NCBI GenBank assembly: GCA_045805265.1
Contig: JBJMLO010000028.1
Location: forward strand, 1 to 64,000
Source: JBJMLO01 sp045805265
GTDB taxonomy: Bacteria > Actinomycetota > UBA4738 > JACQTL01
Direction of reading: 5' to 3'
Length of the DNA: 64,000 nt
This document shows positions 25,984-33,677 of the stretch, piece by piece; the stretch's first letter is position 1; each line of letters starts with the position of its first letter. A program made the translations under genes and the position numbers. The notes under the pieces are model-generated. The model saw only the letters and a program-made list of their open reading frames with translations. It was not told the origin of the DNA and ran no database searches.

Positions 25984-26667
25984 TCAGTCGCCGGCTCGGG
26001 CGACGGCGACGCGTTCCAGTGCGGCCAGGACGAGCACCGTCGAGGTGGCGCCGGGGTCCTGGTGGCCCACGCTGCGGGGGCCGAGGTACGACGCGCGGCC
26101 CTTGCGCGCCTGCATCGGAACCGTGGCGCGCATGCCCTCCTCCGCGGCCTCGCGCGCGGACGTGGCGACGTCGGCCAGCGAGGCGCCCTCCTCGACGCCG
26201 CGCTCGAACGCGGCGACGGCCGGGGCGAGCGCATCGACCATGGTCTTGTCGCCCTCGGACGCGGCGCCGAGCTGCTGGATCCCGTCGAGCGCCGCGCGCA
26301 ATCCGGCGGCGAGGGCGTCCGTGTCGACGTCGTCGCGGTCGCCCAGGGCCTTGCCGGCCCGGCGGAACGCCGTCCCGTAGAGGGGCCCGGAGGCGCCGCC
26401 CACGGTCGACACCAGCGTGGAGCCGACGAACGTCAGGAACTCGCCCGGCGCCATGCCGTCGGCGGCGCCGTCGGCCAGCCTCGTGCGAACCGCGGTGAAC
26501 CCGCGCGACATGTTCACGCCGTGGTCGGCGTCGCCGATCGCCGCGTCGAGCTGGGTGAGGAAGTCGCGCTGGACCTCGATCGCCGTCGCGATCTCCTCCA
26601 CCCAGCTCCGAACGAACGCGGCATCCACCACGCGCAGGTCCTCCCCGGCCGTCCTCAGGCGCCCCAT
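25984..26667 (-). CDS. dhaL: Dihydroxyacetone kinase ADP-binding subunit DhaL
   Basis: The protein has 227 residues. The ADP-Mg site GDADHGVNMSRG (Asp46, Asp48, His49) and GGASGPLYGTAF, DKTMVDALAPA and GARSVGHQDPGA-like C-terminal motif (GPRSVGHQDPGATS) are typical of DhaL. It holds ADP as a permanent cofactor that is rephosphorylated by DhaM and phosphorylates dihydroxyacetone in DhaK. Its start overlaps the dhaK stop by 13 nt; a later GTG (residue 13) is a less likely start. Confidence 0.94.
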   Translation of the reverse strand: MGRLRTAGEDLRVVDAAFVRSWVEEIATAIEVQRDFLTQLDAAIGDADHGVNMSRGFTAVRTRLADGAADGMAPGEFLTFVGSTLVSTVGGASGPLYGTAFRRAGKALGDRDDVDTDALAAGLRAALDGIQQLGAASEGDKTMVDALAPAVAAFERGVEEGASLADVATSAREAAEEGMRATVPMQARKGRASYLGPRSVGHQDPGATSTVLVLAALERVAVARAGD

Positions 26668-27653
26668 CGTAGCGCCGGGGTGTTCACCGGGGCGTCCCAC
26701 AGCCGGGTCAGCTCGTCGTCCAGCTTGGTGAGGGTGATCGAGCATCCCGCCATGTCGAGGCTGGTGACGTAGTCGCCGACCAGGCTCCGCGCGATCTTCG
26801 CCCCGCGGCCCTCGAGGATCTTCGCCACCTCGTTGAACACGACGTACAGCTCGATGAGCGGCGTGCCGCCCATGCCATTCACGAACACCAGGGCCTCGTC
26901 GCCGCGGTCGAACGGGTAGTCGTCGAGGATCGCTGCGGCGGCGAGCTCCACCAGCTCGGACGCCGGGCCGATCTTGCGGCGGAGCCTGCCGGGCTCGCCG
27001 TGGATCCCGATGCCGAGCTCGATCTCGTCGTCGCCGAGCTCGAACGTGGGCGTGCCGGCGGCCGGCGTGGTGCCGGACGTGAGCGCGACGCCGAACGACC
27101 TGCTTCGCTCGTTCGCCTTGCGCGCGACCGCCGCCACGGCGGCCAGGTCGCCGCCCGACTCGGCGAGCGCCCCGGACACCTTCTCGGCGACCGGCGTCGC
27201 GCCCGTACCTCGCCGTCCGGCGGTGTACAGAGAGTCCTCCACCGCCACGTCGTCGTTCACGAGCACGGACTCGACCTTGATGCCCTCGTCGCCCGCCAGC
27301 TCCGCGGCGAGCTGGAAGTTCATGACGTCGCCCGTGTAGTTCTTCACGATGTGGACCACGCCGGCGCCGCCGTCGACGCCCTTGGTCGCGGCGAGCATCT
27401 GGTCGGGGACCGGCGAGGTGAACACCGCGCCGGGGCACGCCGCGTCGAGCATGCCGGGGCCGACGAAGCCGCCGTGCATGGGCTCGTGGCCCGAGCCGCC
27501 GCCCGAGATCAGGCCGACCTTCCCGGATACCGGCGCGTCGGCCCGGTAGACCACCATGTTCTCGATGTCCACCCGCAGGCTCGGGTGCGCCGCCGCCATC
27601 CCCCGCAGGGCGTCGGTGACGACGTCCTCGGGGGCGTTGATGAGCTTCTTCAT
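26655..27653 (-). CDS. dhaK: Dihydroxyacetone kinase substrate-binding subunit DhaK
   Basis: The protein has 332 residues, the normal DhaK length. ISGGGSGHEPMHGGFVG (about 50-64) lines the substrate site and His218 in GIGIHGEPG is the residue that binds dihydroxyacetone covalently as a hemiaminal. It converts dihydroxyacetone to its phosphate using phosphate from DhaL-ADP. The ribosome site GAAGGAGA lies 9 nt upstream. It is the first of three genes (dhaK, dhaL, ptsI) and follows the aquaporin by 91 nt. Confidence 0.95.
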   Translation of the reverse strand: MKKLINAPEDVVTDALRGMAAAHPSLRVDIENMVVYRADAPVSGKVGLISGGGSGHEPMHGGFVGPGMLDAACPGAVFTSPVPDQMLAATKGVDGGAGVVHIVKNYTGDVMNFQLAAELAGDEGIKVESVLVNDDVAVEDSLYTAGRRGTGATPVAEKVSGALAESGGDLAAVAAVARKANERSRSFGVALTSGTTPAAGTPTFELGDDEIELGIGIHGEPGRLRRKIGPASELVELAAAAILDDYPFDRGDEALVFVNGMGGTPLIELYVVFNEVAKILEGRGAKIARSLVGDYVTSLDMAGCSITLTKLDDELTRLWDAPVNTPALRWGA

Positions 27654-27744
27654 GCTCGCTCGTCTCCTTCGTCGCGCGCCCCGGCGGGGCGGGAGGAGGA
27701 GTCCTCCCCCCGGCCACCCCCGGCGCGCAATCGTGTGCCCGGGC

Positions 27745-28527
27745 TCACGTCGCCGGCTCGACCAGGTGGTGCTCGGTCGTCGCCTCCTTCAGCGGGAACT
27801 CGGGCAGGACCTCGCGTGTCCTGGTCTTCGCGATGGCGATGTAGGTCAGCCCGGCCAGGGCCCCTCCCGCGAACTCCCCGCCGAAGTACGCCCAGATGTG
27901 GCTCCAGTGGACGGTCCCGCCGAGGATCTGCAGCACGAGCATGGGCCCGAACGTCCGCGCCGGGTTGATCGAGGCGCTCGTGGCCGGGGCGACCACGATG
28001 ATCGCCGCGAACACCGCGAAGCCGATCGCGAGCCCCGCCCAGCCAGCCGGAGCGCGACGGTCGATCACGCCGAAGACGGTGAACACCAGCAGGAACGTGC
28101 CGACGAACTCGGCGAACGTGCCCCGGCCGTAGCCGACCCCCGGATGGAAGTCGGCGACGCCCAGGCCGAGCGTCTTTCCCGCGACCTTCCCCAGCACCCC
28201 GACGATCGCGAACGACCCCGCGATCGCGCCCACGACCTGGGCGCCGATGTACGCGGGAACCCCGCTCCAGGGGAACTTGCCGGTCGCCGCGAGGGCCACG
28301 GTCACCGCCGGGTTGATGTGGCACCCGGAGATGTGGCCGATGGCGTAGACCATCGCGATGACGACCATGGCGAAGGCGAACGAGATCACGCCGAGCTCCG
28401 CCATGGTGAACTGGTGCTTGCCGAGCAGGAGCAGCGTCGCGGGGACGGAGCCCACCCCGATGAAGACGAGGAAGCAGGTCCCGAACGCCTCGGCGAGCAG
28501 CTTCTGCCCGATCGAGTTCTCCTCCAT
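27745..28527 (-). CDS. Aquaporin / glycerol-facilitator-family channel
   Basis: The MIP-family protein has six helices and two NPA motifs, CHINPAVT and SINPARTFGP. The ATG at 28527 (260 residues) begins just before the first helix (QKLLAEAFGTCFLVF); in-frame GTGs up to 28581 are possible, and none has a well-placed ribosome site. Glycerol facilitators normally read NPARD after the second motif; here it is NPART, as in water channels. Context (dihydroxyacetone kinase, IclR) nevertheless suggests that it passes glycerol or dihydroxyacetone. Confidence 0.9.
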   Translation of the reverse strand: MEENSIGQKLLAEAFGTCFLVFIGVGSVPATLLLLGKHQFTMAELGVISFAFAMVVIAMVYAIGHISGCHINPAVTVALAATGKFPWSGVPAYIGAQVVGAIAGSFAIVGVLGKVAGKTLGLGVADFHPGVGYGRGTFAEFVGTFLLVFTVFGVIDRRAPAGWAGLAIGFAVFAAIIVVAPATSASINPARTFGPMLVLQILGGTVHWSHIWAYFGGEFAGGALAGLTYIAIAKTRTREVLPEFPLKEATTEHHLVEPAT

Positions 28528-28581
28528 GAGCCGGCGCGGCGAGACCTGGAGGCTCGCCGCGCACCTCACCTCCCTTCCCAC

Positions 28582-28937
28582 TCCCGGAGGCCGTGCCGCT
28601 CGGCGTGGCGTCGGAGAGGGGAATGAGGTGGGTGGCCGGGGGAGCGCCTCGTCGCGGACGCCGAGCTCATCTGCTCGTCGCCGTGAAACGCCGGGCCCTC
28701 ACCATGACCGCCGCCTCGACCCATCGACCGGCTCCCGTTTCGCTGGAACCTCGGCCCCGAACTCGGCCGGCCGCCCGCCGCGGCCGACTCGCTCGTCCTT
28801 CGCCTTCCCCTTGCGCATCGTGTTCGGTAATGGCGAACAACGTTCGACGACTCTAGTGCGGTCCTGACGAATCTGTCAAGTACGGGACCGCAGAATCCGT
28901 CGCCCGCAGGCAGAGGCCGATTCGTCGCGAGGTCGGT
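28582..28937. other. 356-bp intergenic region between cimA end and aquaporin
   Basis: No real gene was recognised. The right part holds a promoter and an IclR-type operator (separate entry), giving the aquaporin transcript a leader of roughly 300 nt. A minus-strand 39-codon basic frame beginning at 28818 is probably chance. Confidence 0.4.
28823..28879 (-). promoter_or_regulatory. Promoter and second IclR operator upstream of the aquaporin-dhaKL genes
   Basis: On the minus strand TTGACA (28879-28874) and TAGAGT (28855-28850), spaced 18 nt, form a strong promoter. Directly downstream is TTCGGTAATGGCGAA (28823-28837, plus-strand reading) with TTCGAC 5 nt to its right, matching the iclR/dhaM operator in sequence and spacing. 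A repressor here would block transcription initiation. Confidence 0.65.
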
Positions 28938-30623
28938 TCAGCTGACCGGGGGCGGGCCCGCAGCGGGGCGGTGGAGGAGTCCGTAGGCGTAGGCGTCGGT
29001 GAGCGCCTCCCACGAGGCGTGGATCACGTTGTCGGACACCCCGACCGTCACCCATTCCTTCGCGCCGTCGGAGGTCTCGATCAGGACGCGGACCGCGGCC
29101 TGGGTTCCCTTCGCGCCGTCCAGCACCCGGACGCGGTAGTCGGTCAGGCGCATCTCGTCGAGCTCGGGGTAGGTCCGAGTGAGCGCCATGCGGAGCGCGT
29201 TGTCGAGCGCCCCGACGGGGCCGGCTCCCTCCGCGGTGGCGATGTGGCGGTCGCCGTTCGTTCGGACCTTGACCGTCGCCTCGGCGGGTTCCACCTGGCC
29301 GCGACGCTCCTCGACGGAGACCCGGAAGCTCTCGACCTCGAAGAACGAGTGCTCCCAGCCGGCCGACCGGCGGAGGAGGAGCTCCAGCGAGGCGTCGGCG
29401 GCCTCGTAGCTGTATCCCGCCGCCTCCCGCTCCTTGACGCCGGTCAGCGCGTCGGAGGCCGCCGAGGGTTCCAGGGGGACGCCGAGCTCCGCGGCCTTTC
29501 GCAGCATGTTGGCCCGGCCGGCCAGGTCGGAGACCAGCACGTGGCTGGCGTTGCCGACGGCGCCGGGCGGGACGTGCTCATAGGCATCAGACCGCCGCGC
29601 CAGGGCGCTGGCGTGCAGGCCGGCCTTGTGGGCGAAGGCGCTGCGGCCGACGTAGGGCTGGTGCGGGTCGGGCGGCACGTTGGCGATCTCGGCAACGAGG
29701 TGGGCGATCTCGGTCAGTCGGGAGACCCCATTCCCGGGCAGCACGTCCAGGCCGAGCTTCAGCGACAGCGACGCGGCGATCGCGATCAGGTCGGCGTTCC
29801 CGCAACGCTCGCCGTAGCCGTTCACGGTGCCCTGCACCTGGAACGCGCCCGCCTGCACCGCCAGCACCGAGCCGGCGACGGCACTCGCCGCGTCGTCGTG
29901 GAAGTGGACGCCGAGCGGGACCCGCACATGATCCGTGACCTCGCCGATCGCGCGGACGGCCTCGCCGACCAGGGTCCCGCCGTTCGTGTCGCACAGGACC
30001 AGCCGGTCGGCGCCGGCCTCCTCGGCGGCCCGCAGCACGCGCAGCGCGTAGTCGGGATCCTCCACATAGCCGTCGAAGAAGTGCTCGGCGTCGAAGAACA
30101 CGCGGCGCCCCTCGCGTACCAGGAACCCCACGGAGTCGGCCACCATCCGCAGGTTCTCCTCGGGGGTCGTCTCGAGCGTGAGGGTCACGTGCAGCGGGCT
30201 CGACTTCCCGACCAGGCACACCACCGGCGTCTGGGCCTCCAGCAGCTCGCGCAGCACCGGGCTGGCGTCGGCCCGCTCACCCGCCTTCCGCGTCATGCCG
30301 AACGCCGCGAGCGTGCTGTGGGCGAGCGTCTCGCGCGCAGCGAGCCGGAAGAACTCGGTGTCTCGGGGGTTCGCGCCCGGCCACCCCCCCTCCACGAGGG
30401 GGACGCCGAGCGAGTCCAGCGCGTGCAGGACCTTCAGCTTGTCCTCGATCGAGAACGACAGCCCCGCCCGCTGCGCACCGTCGCGCAGCGTGGTGTCGTA
30501 CAGCTCGACCTGGGCGACCCACGGCGGCCGAGAGGATGGCGCGCCGCGGCCGACCGCTCGGAGATCCGCCTCCGGCTCCAGCGGCGCCTGGAACGCCGAT
30601 CCTGCGTCCGTCGGATCAGGCAT
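28938..30623 (-). CDS. cimA: (R)-citramalate synthase
   Basis: The protein has 561 residues of the DRE-TIM metallolyase family. ELYDTTLRDGAQ at about 40-51 starts the barrel; HFHDDAASAVAGS and VQGTVNGYGERCGNADL carry metal and catalytic residues. The C-terminal 150 residues form the allosteric domain. AQRAGLSFS in place of EQAPG and the overall length fit citramalate synthase rather than isopropylmalate synthase, which is present separately as leuA. It makes citramalate from pyruvate and acetyl-CoA, a threonine-independent isoleucine route. An extra 35 N-terminal residues may be an over-long start. Last gene of the ilv-leu operon; its start overlaps the leuB stop by 8 nt. Confidence 0.88.
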   Translation of the reverse strand: MPDPTDAGSAFQAPLEPEADLRAVGRGAPSSRPPWVAQVELYDTTLRDGAQRAGLSFSIEDKLKVLHALDSLGVPLVEGGWPGANPRDTEFFRLAARETLAHSTLAAFGMTRKAGERADASPVLRELLEAQTPVVCLVGKSSPLHVTLTLETTPEENLRMVADSVGFLVREGRRVFFDAEHFFDGYVEDPDYALRVLRAAEEAGADRLVLCDTNGGTLVGEAVRAIGEVTDHVRVPLGVHFHDDAASAVAGSVLAVQAGAFQVQGTVNGYGERCGNADLIAIAASLSLKLGLDVLPGNGVSRLTEIAHLVAEIANVPPDPHQPYVGRSAFAHKAGLHASALARRSDAYEHVPPGAVGNASHVLVSDLAGRANMLRKAAELGVPLEPSAASDALTGVKEREAAGYSYEAADASLELLLRRSAGWEHSFFEVESFRVSVEERRGQVEPAEATVKVRTNGDRHIATAEGAGPVGALDNALRMALTRTYPELDEMRLTDYRVRVLDGAKGTQAAVRVLIETSDGAKEWVTVGVSDNVIHASWEALTDAYAYGLLHRPAAGPPPVS

Positions 30624-31707
30624 TGGCCGCGGCCTCCGCGATCATGTCGCCGACCTCGGACGTTTGGAATCCCATCTCGCCCGCCCGCATGGAGCGGAGC
30701 TTGGGTGCCACCGCACGGACGCCGGCGTCGACGCGGCGAGCCGCCGCCGGCTCCCCGAGGTCGTCCAGCATCATCCCCGCGGCCGCGATGGCCGCGATGG
30801 GGTTGATGGTCCCGAGCCCGACGTGGTCGGGAGCCGTGCCCCCGATCGGCTCGAACATGGAGATGCCGTGGGGGTTGAGGTTCGCGCCCGCGGCCACCCC
30901 CATGCCGCCCTGGATCGTGGCCGCGAGGTCCGTGAGGATGTCGCCGAACATGTTGTCGGTGACGACCACGTCGAACCGTCCCGGGTCCTCGATCAGGTAG
31001 ATGCACGCGGCGTCCACGTGGCAGTACGCCGTCGCCACGCCCGGGTGCGCCTCGGCCATCTCGGCGAACGCGCGGGCCCACAGGCCACCCGCGTACTCCA
31101 GGACGTTCGTCTTGTGGACCAGCGTGACGTGCCCCCGCCGGCCGGCTCGCCTGGCCAGCCCGAACGCGAAGCGCAGGCACCGATCCACCCCGCTTCGGGT
31201 GTTGACGCTCTGCTGGACCGCCACCTCCCCCTCGGTCCCCTTCCGGTGGAAGCCGCCGGTCCCCGAGTACAGCCCCTCGGAGTTCTCCCGGACGAAGACC
31301 AGGTCGATCTCGGAAGGGTCGACCTTAGCAAGGGGCACCGACACGCCCGGGTACGGGCGGACCGGACGCAGGTTCACGTACTCGTCGAGCTCGAAGCGGA
31401 TGCGCAGCAGCAGGCCCCGCTCCAGGGCGCCGACCGGGACCCGGGGGTCGCCGACCGCGCCCAGGTAGATCGCGTCGACGGTGCGGAGCTCCTCGAGCAC
31501 CGAGTCCGGGAGCGTCTCGCCGGTCCGGAGGTACCGCTCTCCACCCAGGTCGTACTCGACCGGGTCGAGGGCGAACCCCTCGGTCTCGGCCACAGCCGCG
31601 AGGACCTTCCGCCCCTCGCGGACCACCTCGGGCCCCGTCCCGTCGCCGGGGATCACGCCGATGCGGTAGGTCGTCACCGCGACGTCCCGTTCCGGCGGTC
31701 CGCCCAT
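30616..31707 (-). CDS. leuB: 3-isopropylmalate dehydrogenase
   Basis: The protein has up to 363 residues; a GTG at 31677 would give the common start MTTYRIGVIPGDG. IGVIPGDGTGPEVV, VRENSEGLYSG, the catalytic Lys in VHKTNVL, Asp in VTDNMFGDILTD and the NAD loop EPIGGTAPDHVG are present. It oxidises 3-isopropylmalate for leucine synthesis and may also act on 3-methylmalate from citramalate. The ENSEGLYSG segment resembles the isocitrate/homoisocitrate-like subgroup, so some substrate breadth is possible. It follows leuD by 13 nt. Confidence 0.92.
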   Translation of the reverse strand: MGGPPERDVAVTTYRIGVIPGDGTGPEVVREGRKVLAAVAETEGFALDPVEYDLGGERYLRTGETLPDSVLEELRTVDAIYLGAVGDPRVPVGALERGLLLRIRFELDEYVNLRPVRPYPGVSVPLAKVDPSEIDLVFVRENSEGLYSGTGGFHRKGTEGEVAVQQSVNTRSGVDRCLRFAFGLARRAGRRGHVTLVHKTNVLEYAGGLWARAFAEMAEAHPGVATAYCHVDAACIYLIEDPGRFDVVVTDNMFGDILTDLAATIQGGMGVAAGANLNPHGISMFEPIGGTAPDHVGLGTINPIAAIAAAGMMLDDLGEPAAARRVDAGVRAVAPKLRSMRAGEMGFQTSEVGDMIAEAAANA

Positions 31708-31720
31708 TGCGCCCGCCCCA

Positions 31721-32287
31721 TCAGTCGAGCCGCCAGTCGGACTGCGGCGGCTCGTTCGCCGCTACGCCGACTCGCACCGCGCCGGCGTCGCCCTGGCGGA
31801 GCGACCGCGCCACCCACGGCATCAGCCCGCCGGCGTCCAGGATGTCGCGCATGAACGGCGGCAGGGGAGTTCCCTGGAATTTCCGCCCGCGGGTCACGTT
31901 CTCGACCACGCCGGAGTCGAGGTCCACACGGAACCGGTCGCCCGACTCCGCGTCCTCGGTGACGTCGGGGCACTCGACGATCGGCAGCCCGACGTTCACG
32001 GCGTTGCGGAAGAAGATCCTCGCGAAGGACTCGGCCACGACGCAGGCGACGCCGTTCGCCTCGATGGCGATCGGTGCGTGCTCGCGGGACGAGCCGCTGC
32101 CGAAGTTGCGGCCGCCGACGATCAGGTCGCCGGGCCGGACCGTGGAGGCGAACTCGGGGTCGAGGTCCTGCATGCAGTTGCGGGCCAGCTCCTTCGGGTC
32201 GGTCGTCGTCAGGTGCCTCGCCGGGATGATCACGTCGGTGTCGACGTTGTCGCCGTAGACGAACGCCCGTCCCTCGAACGAGGTCAC
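31721..32287 (-). CDS. leuD: 3-isopropylmalate dehydratase small subunit
   Basis: The protein has 188 residues, with the aconitase swivel-domain motifs GDNVDTDVIIPARHL and GGRNFGSGSSREHAP (substrate-binding loop) intact. It pairs with LeuC to isomerise 2-isopropylmalate to the 3-isomer, and probably citramalate to 3-methylmalate in the cimA route. It starts 28 nt after leuC. Confidence 0.95.
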   Translation of the reverse strand: MTSFEGRAFVYGDNVDTDVIIPARHLTTTDPKELARNCMQDLDPEFASTVRPGDLIVGGRNFGSGSSREHAPIAIEANGVACVVAESFARIFFRNAVNVGLPIVECPDVTEDAESGDRFRVDLDSGVVENVTRGRKFQGTPLPPFMRDILDAGGLMPWVARSLRQGDAGAVRVGVAANEPPQSDWRLD

Positions 32288-32315
32288 GCGGCATCGACTC
32301 CGAACTGGGAGGTCA

Positions 32316-33677
32316 TCACGGCGTACCCACTCCGCCCGCGACGGCGCCGTAGGACGCCCCGACGCCCGTGATCGACTCTGCGGCCGGCGGGTCGACGCCG
32401 ATCTCGTCGGGGTGCGCCAGCCGGCCCATCACGGCCGTCGCGGCCGCGACCGCCGGGTTGACCAGGTACACCTTCGCCTCGCGGTGGCCCATCCGGCCCA
32501 CGTAGTTCCGGTTCGATGTGGACACGCACACCTCGCCCGGCCCCAGCACGCCCATGTGGCCACCGAGGCACGCGCCGCACGTGGGCGTCGACACCGTGGC
32601 CCCCGCCTCCCCGAACACCTCCAGCAGGCCCTCGCGGTTCGCCTGGAGCCAGATCTCCTGCGTCGCCGGGATGACCATCAGCCGGACGCGGGGGTCGGCG
32701 CGCCTTCCCCGCAGGATGTGGGCGGCCATCCGAAGGTCCTCGAGCTTGGCATTCGTGCAGGACCCGATGAACACCTGGTCGACGGCCACCCGCTCGGCGG
32801 ACGAGACCGGCTCGGCCTGTGAAGGGAGCGACGGCAAGGCCACCTGGGGCTCCAGCAGGTCGACGTCGATCACGTGCGTGGTCTCGTAGGTCGCGCCCTC
32901 GTCGCTCGCGAGCACGTCGAAGTCGCGGACGCGCCCTGCGACCCGCTGGCGCTCGCGGACGTACGCCAGCGTGACCTCGTCCGGCGCGATGATGCCCGAC
33001 TTGGCGCCGGCCTCGATGGCCATGTTCGTCAGGGTGAACCTGGAGTCCATCGACAGGTGCGCCAGCGCGGGACCCGTGTGCTCCATGGCCCGGTACGAGC
33101 AGCCGTCGTCGCCGACCAGCGCGATGACCGACAGGATCAGGTCCTTGCCCACGACCCACGGGCCGGGCCGGCCCTCGTGGACGAACCGGACCGTCTCGGG
33201 GACCCGCAACCAGATGCGCCCGGTGGCCAGGACGGCGGCGAGGTCGGTGGAGCCCACGCCCGTGGAGAACGCGCCGAGCGCCCCGTACGTGCAGGAGTGC
33301 GAGTCGGCTCCGATGATCACCATGCCCGGCAGGGCCAGCGCCTGCTCGGGGAGCAGGATGTGCTCGATGCCGCCGCGGCCGAGCTCGAAGAAGTGCTCGA
33401 TGCCCTGCTCCCGGGCGAACTCGCGCATCGTCATGCCGAGCTTCGCGCTGGCGATGTCCTTCGCCGGGACGAAGTGCGACGGGACCAGCGCCACCTTCGA
33501 CGGGTCCCACACGCCGTCGATCCCGAGCTCGCGGAACCGGGCGATCGCGACCGGCGCGGTCACGTCGTTGCCCATCGCCAGGTCGACGTCGGCCATGATG
33601 AGGTCGCCGGGCGCGACCTCGGGGAGCCCGCCCGCGCGGGCGAGGATCTTCTCGGTGATCGTCATCGGGCGCGTCAC
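32316..33677 (-). CDS. leuC: 3-isopropylmalate dehydratase large subunit
   Basis: The protein has 453 residues from a GTG at 33677, which overlaps the leuA stop (GTGA) and has GAGGAGG 7 nt upstream; an ATG at 33665 is an alternative. The 4Fe-4S ligands lie in FIGSCTNAK and TPTCGACLGG. HIL-LPEQALALPGMVIIGADSH and GALGAFSTGVGSTD are aconitase-family motifs. A short insertion (EPVSSAERVAVD) precedes the first cysteine. It forms a heterodimer with LeuD. Confidence 0.94.
   Translation of the reverse strand: MTRPMTITEKILARAGGLPEVAPGDLIMADVDLAMGNDVTAPVAIARFRELGIDGVWDPSKVALVPSHFVPAKDIASAKLGMTMREFAREQGIEHFFELGRGGIEHILLPEQALALPGMVIIGADSHSCTYGALGAFSTGVGSTDLAAVLATGRIWLRVPETVRFVHEGRPGPWVVGKDLILSVIALVGDDGCSYRAMEHTGPALAHLSMDSRFTLTNMAIEAGAKSGIIAPDEVTLAYVRERQRVAGRVRDFDVLASDEGATYETTHVIDVDLLEPQVALPSLPSQAEPVSSAERVAVDQVFIGSCTNAKLEDLRMAAHILRGRRADPRVRLMVIPATQEIWLQANREGLLEVFGEAGATVSTPTCGACLGGHMGVLGPGEVCVSTSNRNYVGRMGHREAKVYLVNPAVAAATAVMGRLAHPDEIGVDPPAAESITGVGASYGAVAGGVGTP

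Noticed and set aside
28702..28818. 39-codon minus-strand ORF in the aquaporin leader
   Set aside because: Basic low-complexity peptide without ribosome site; more likely chance than a leader peptide.
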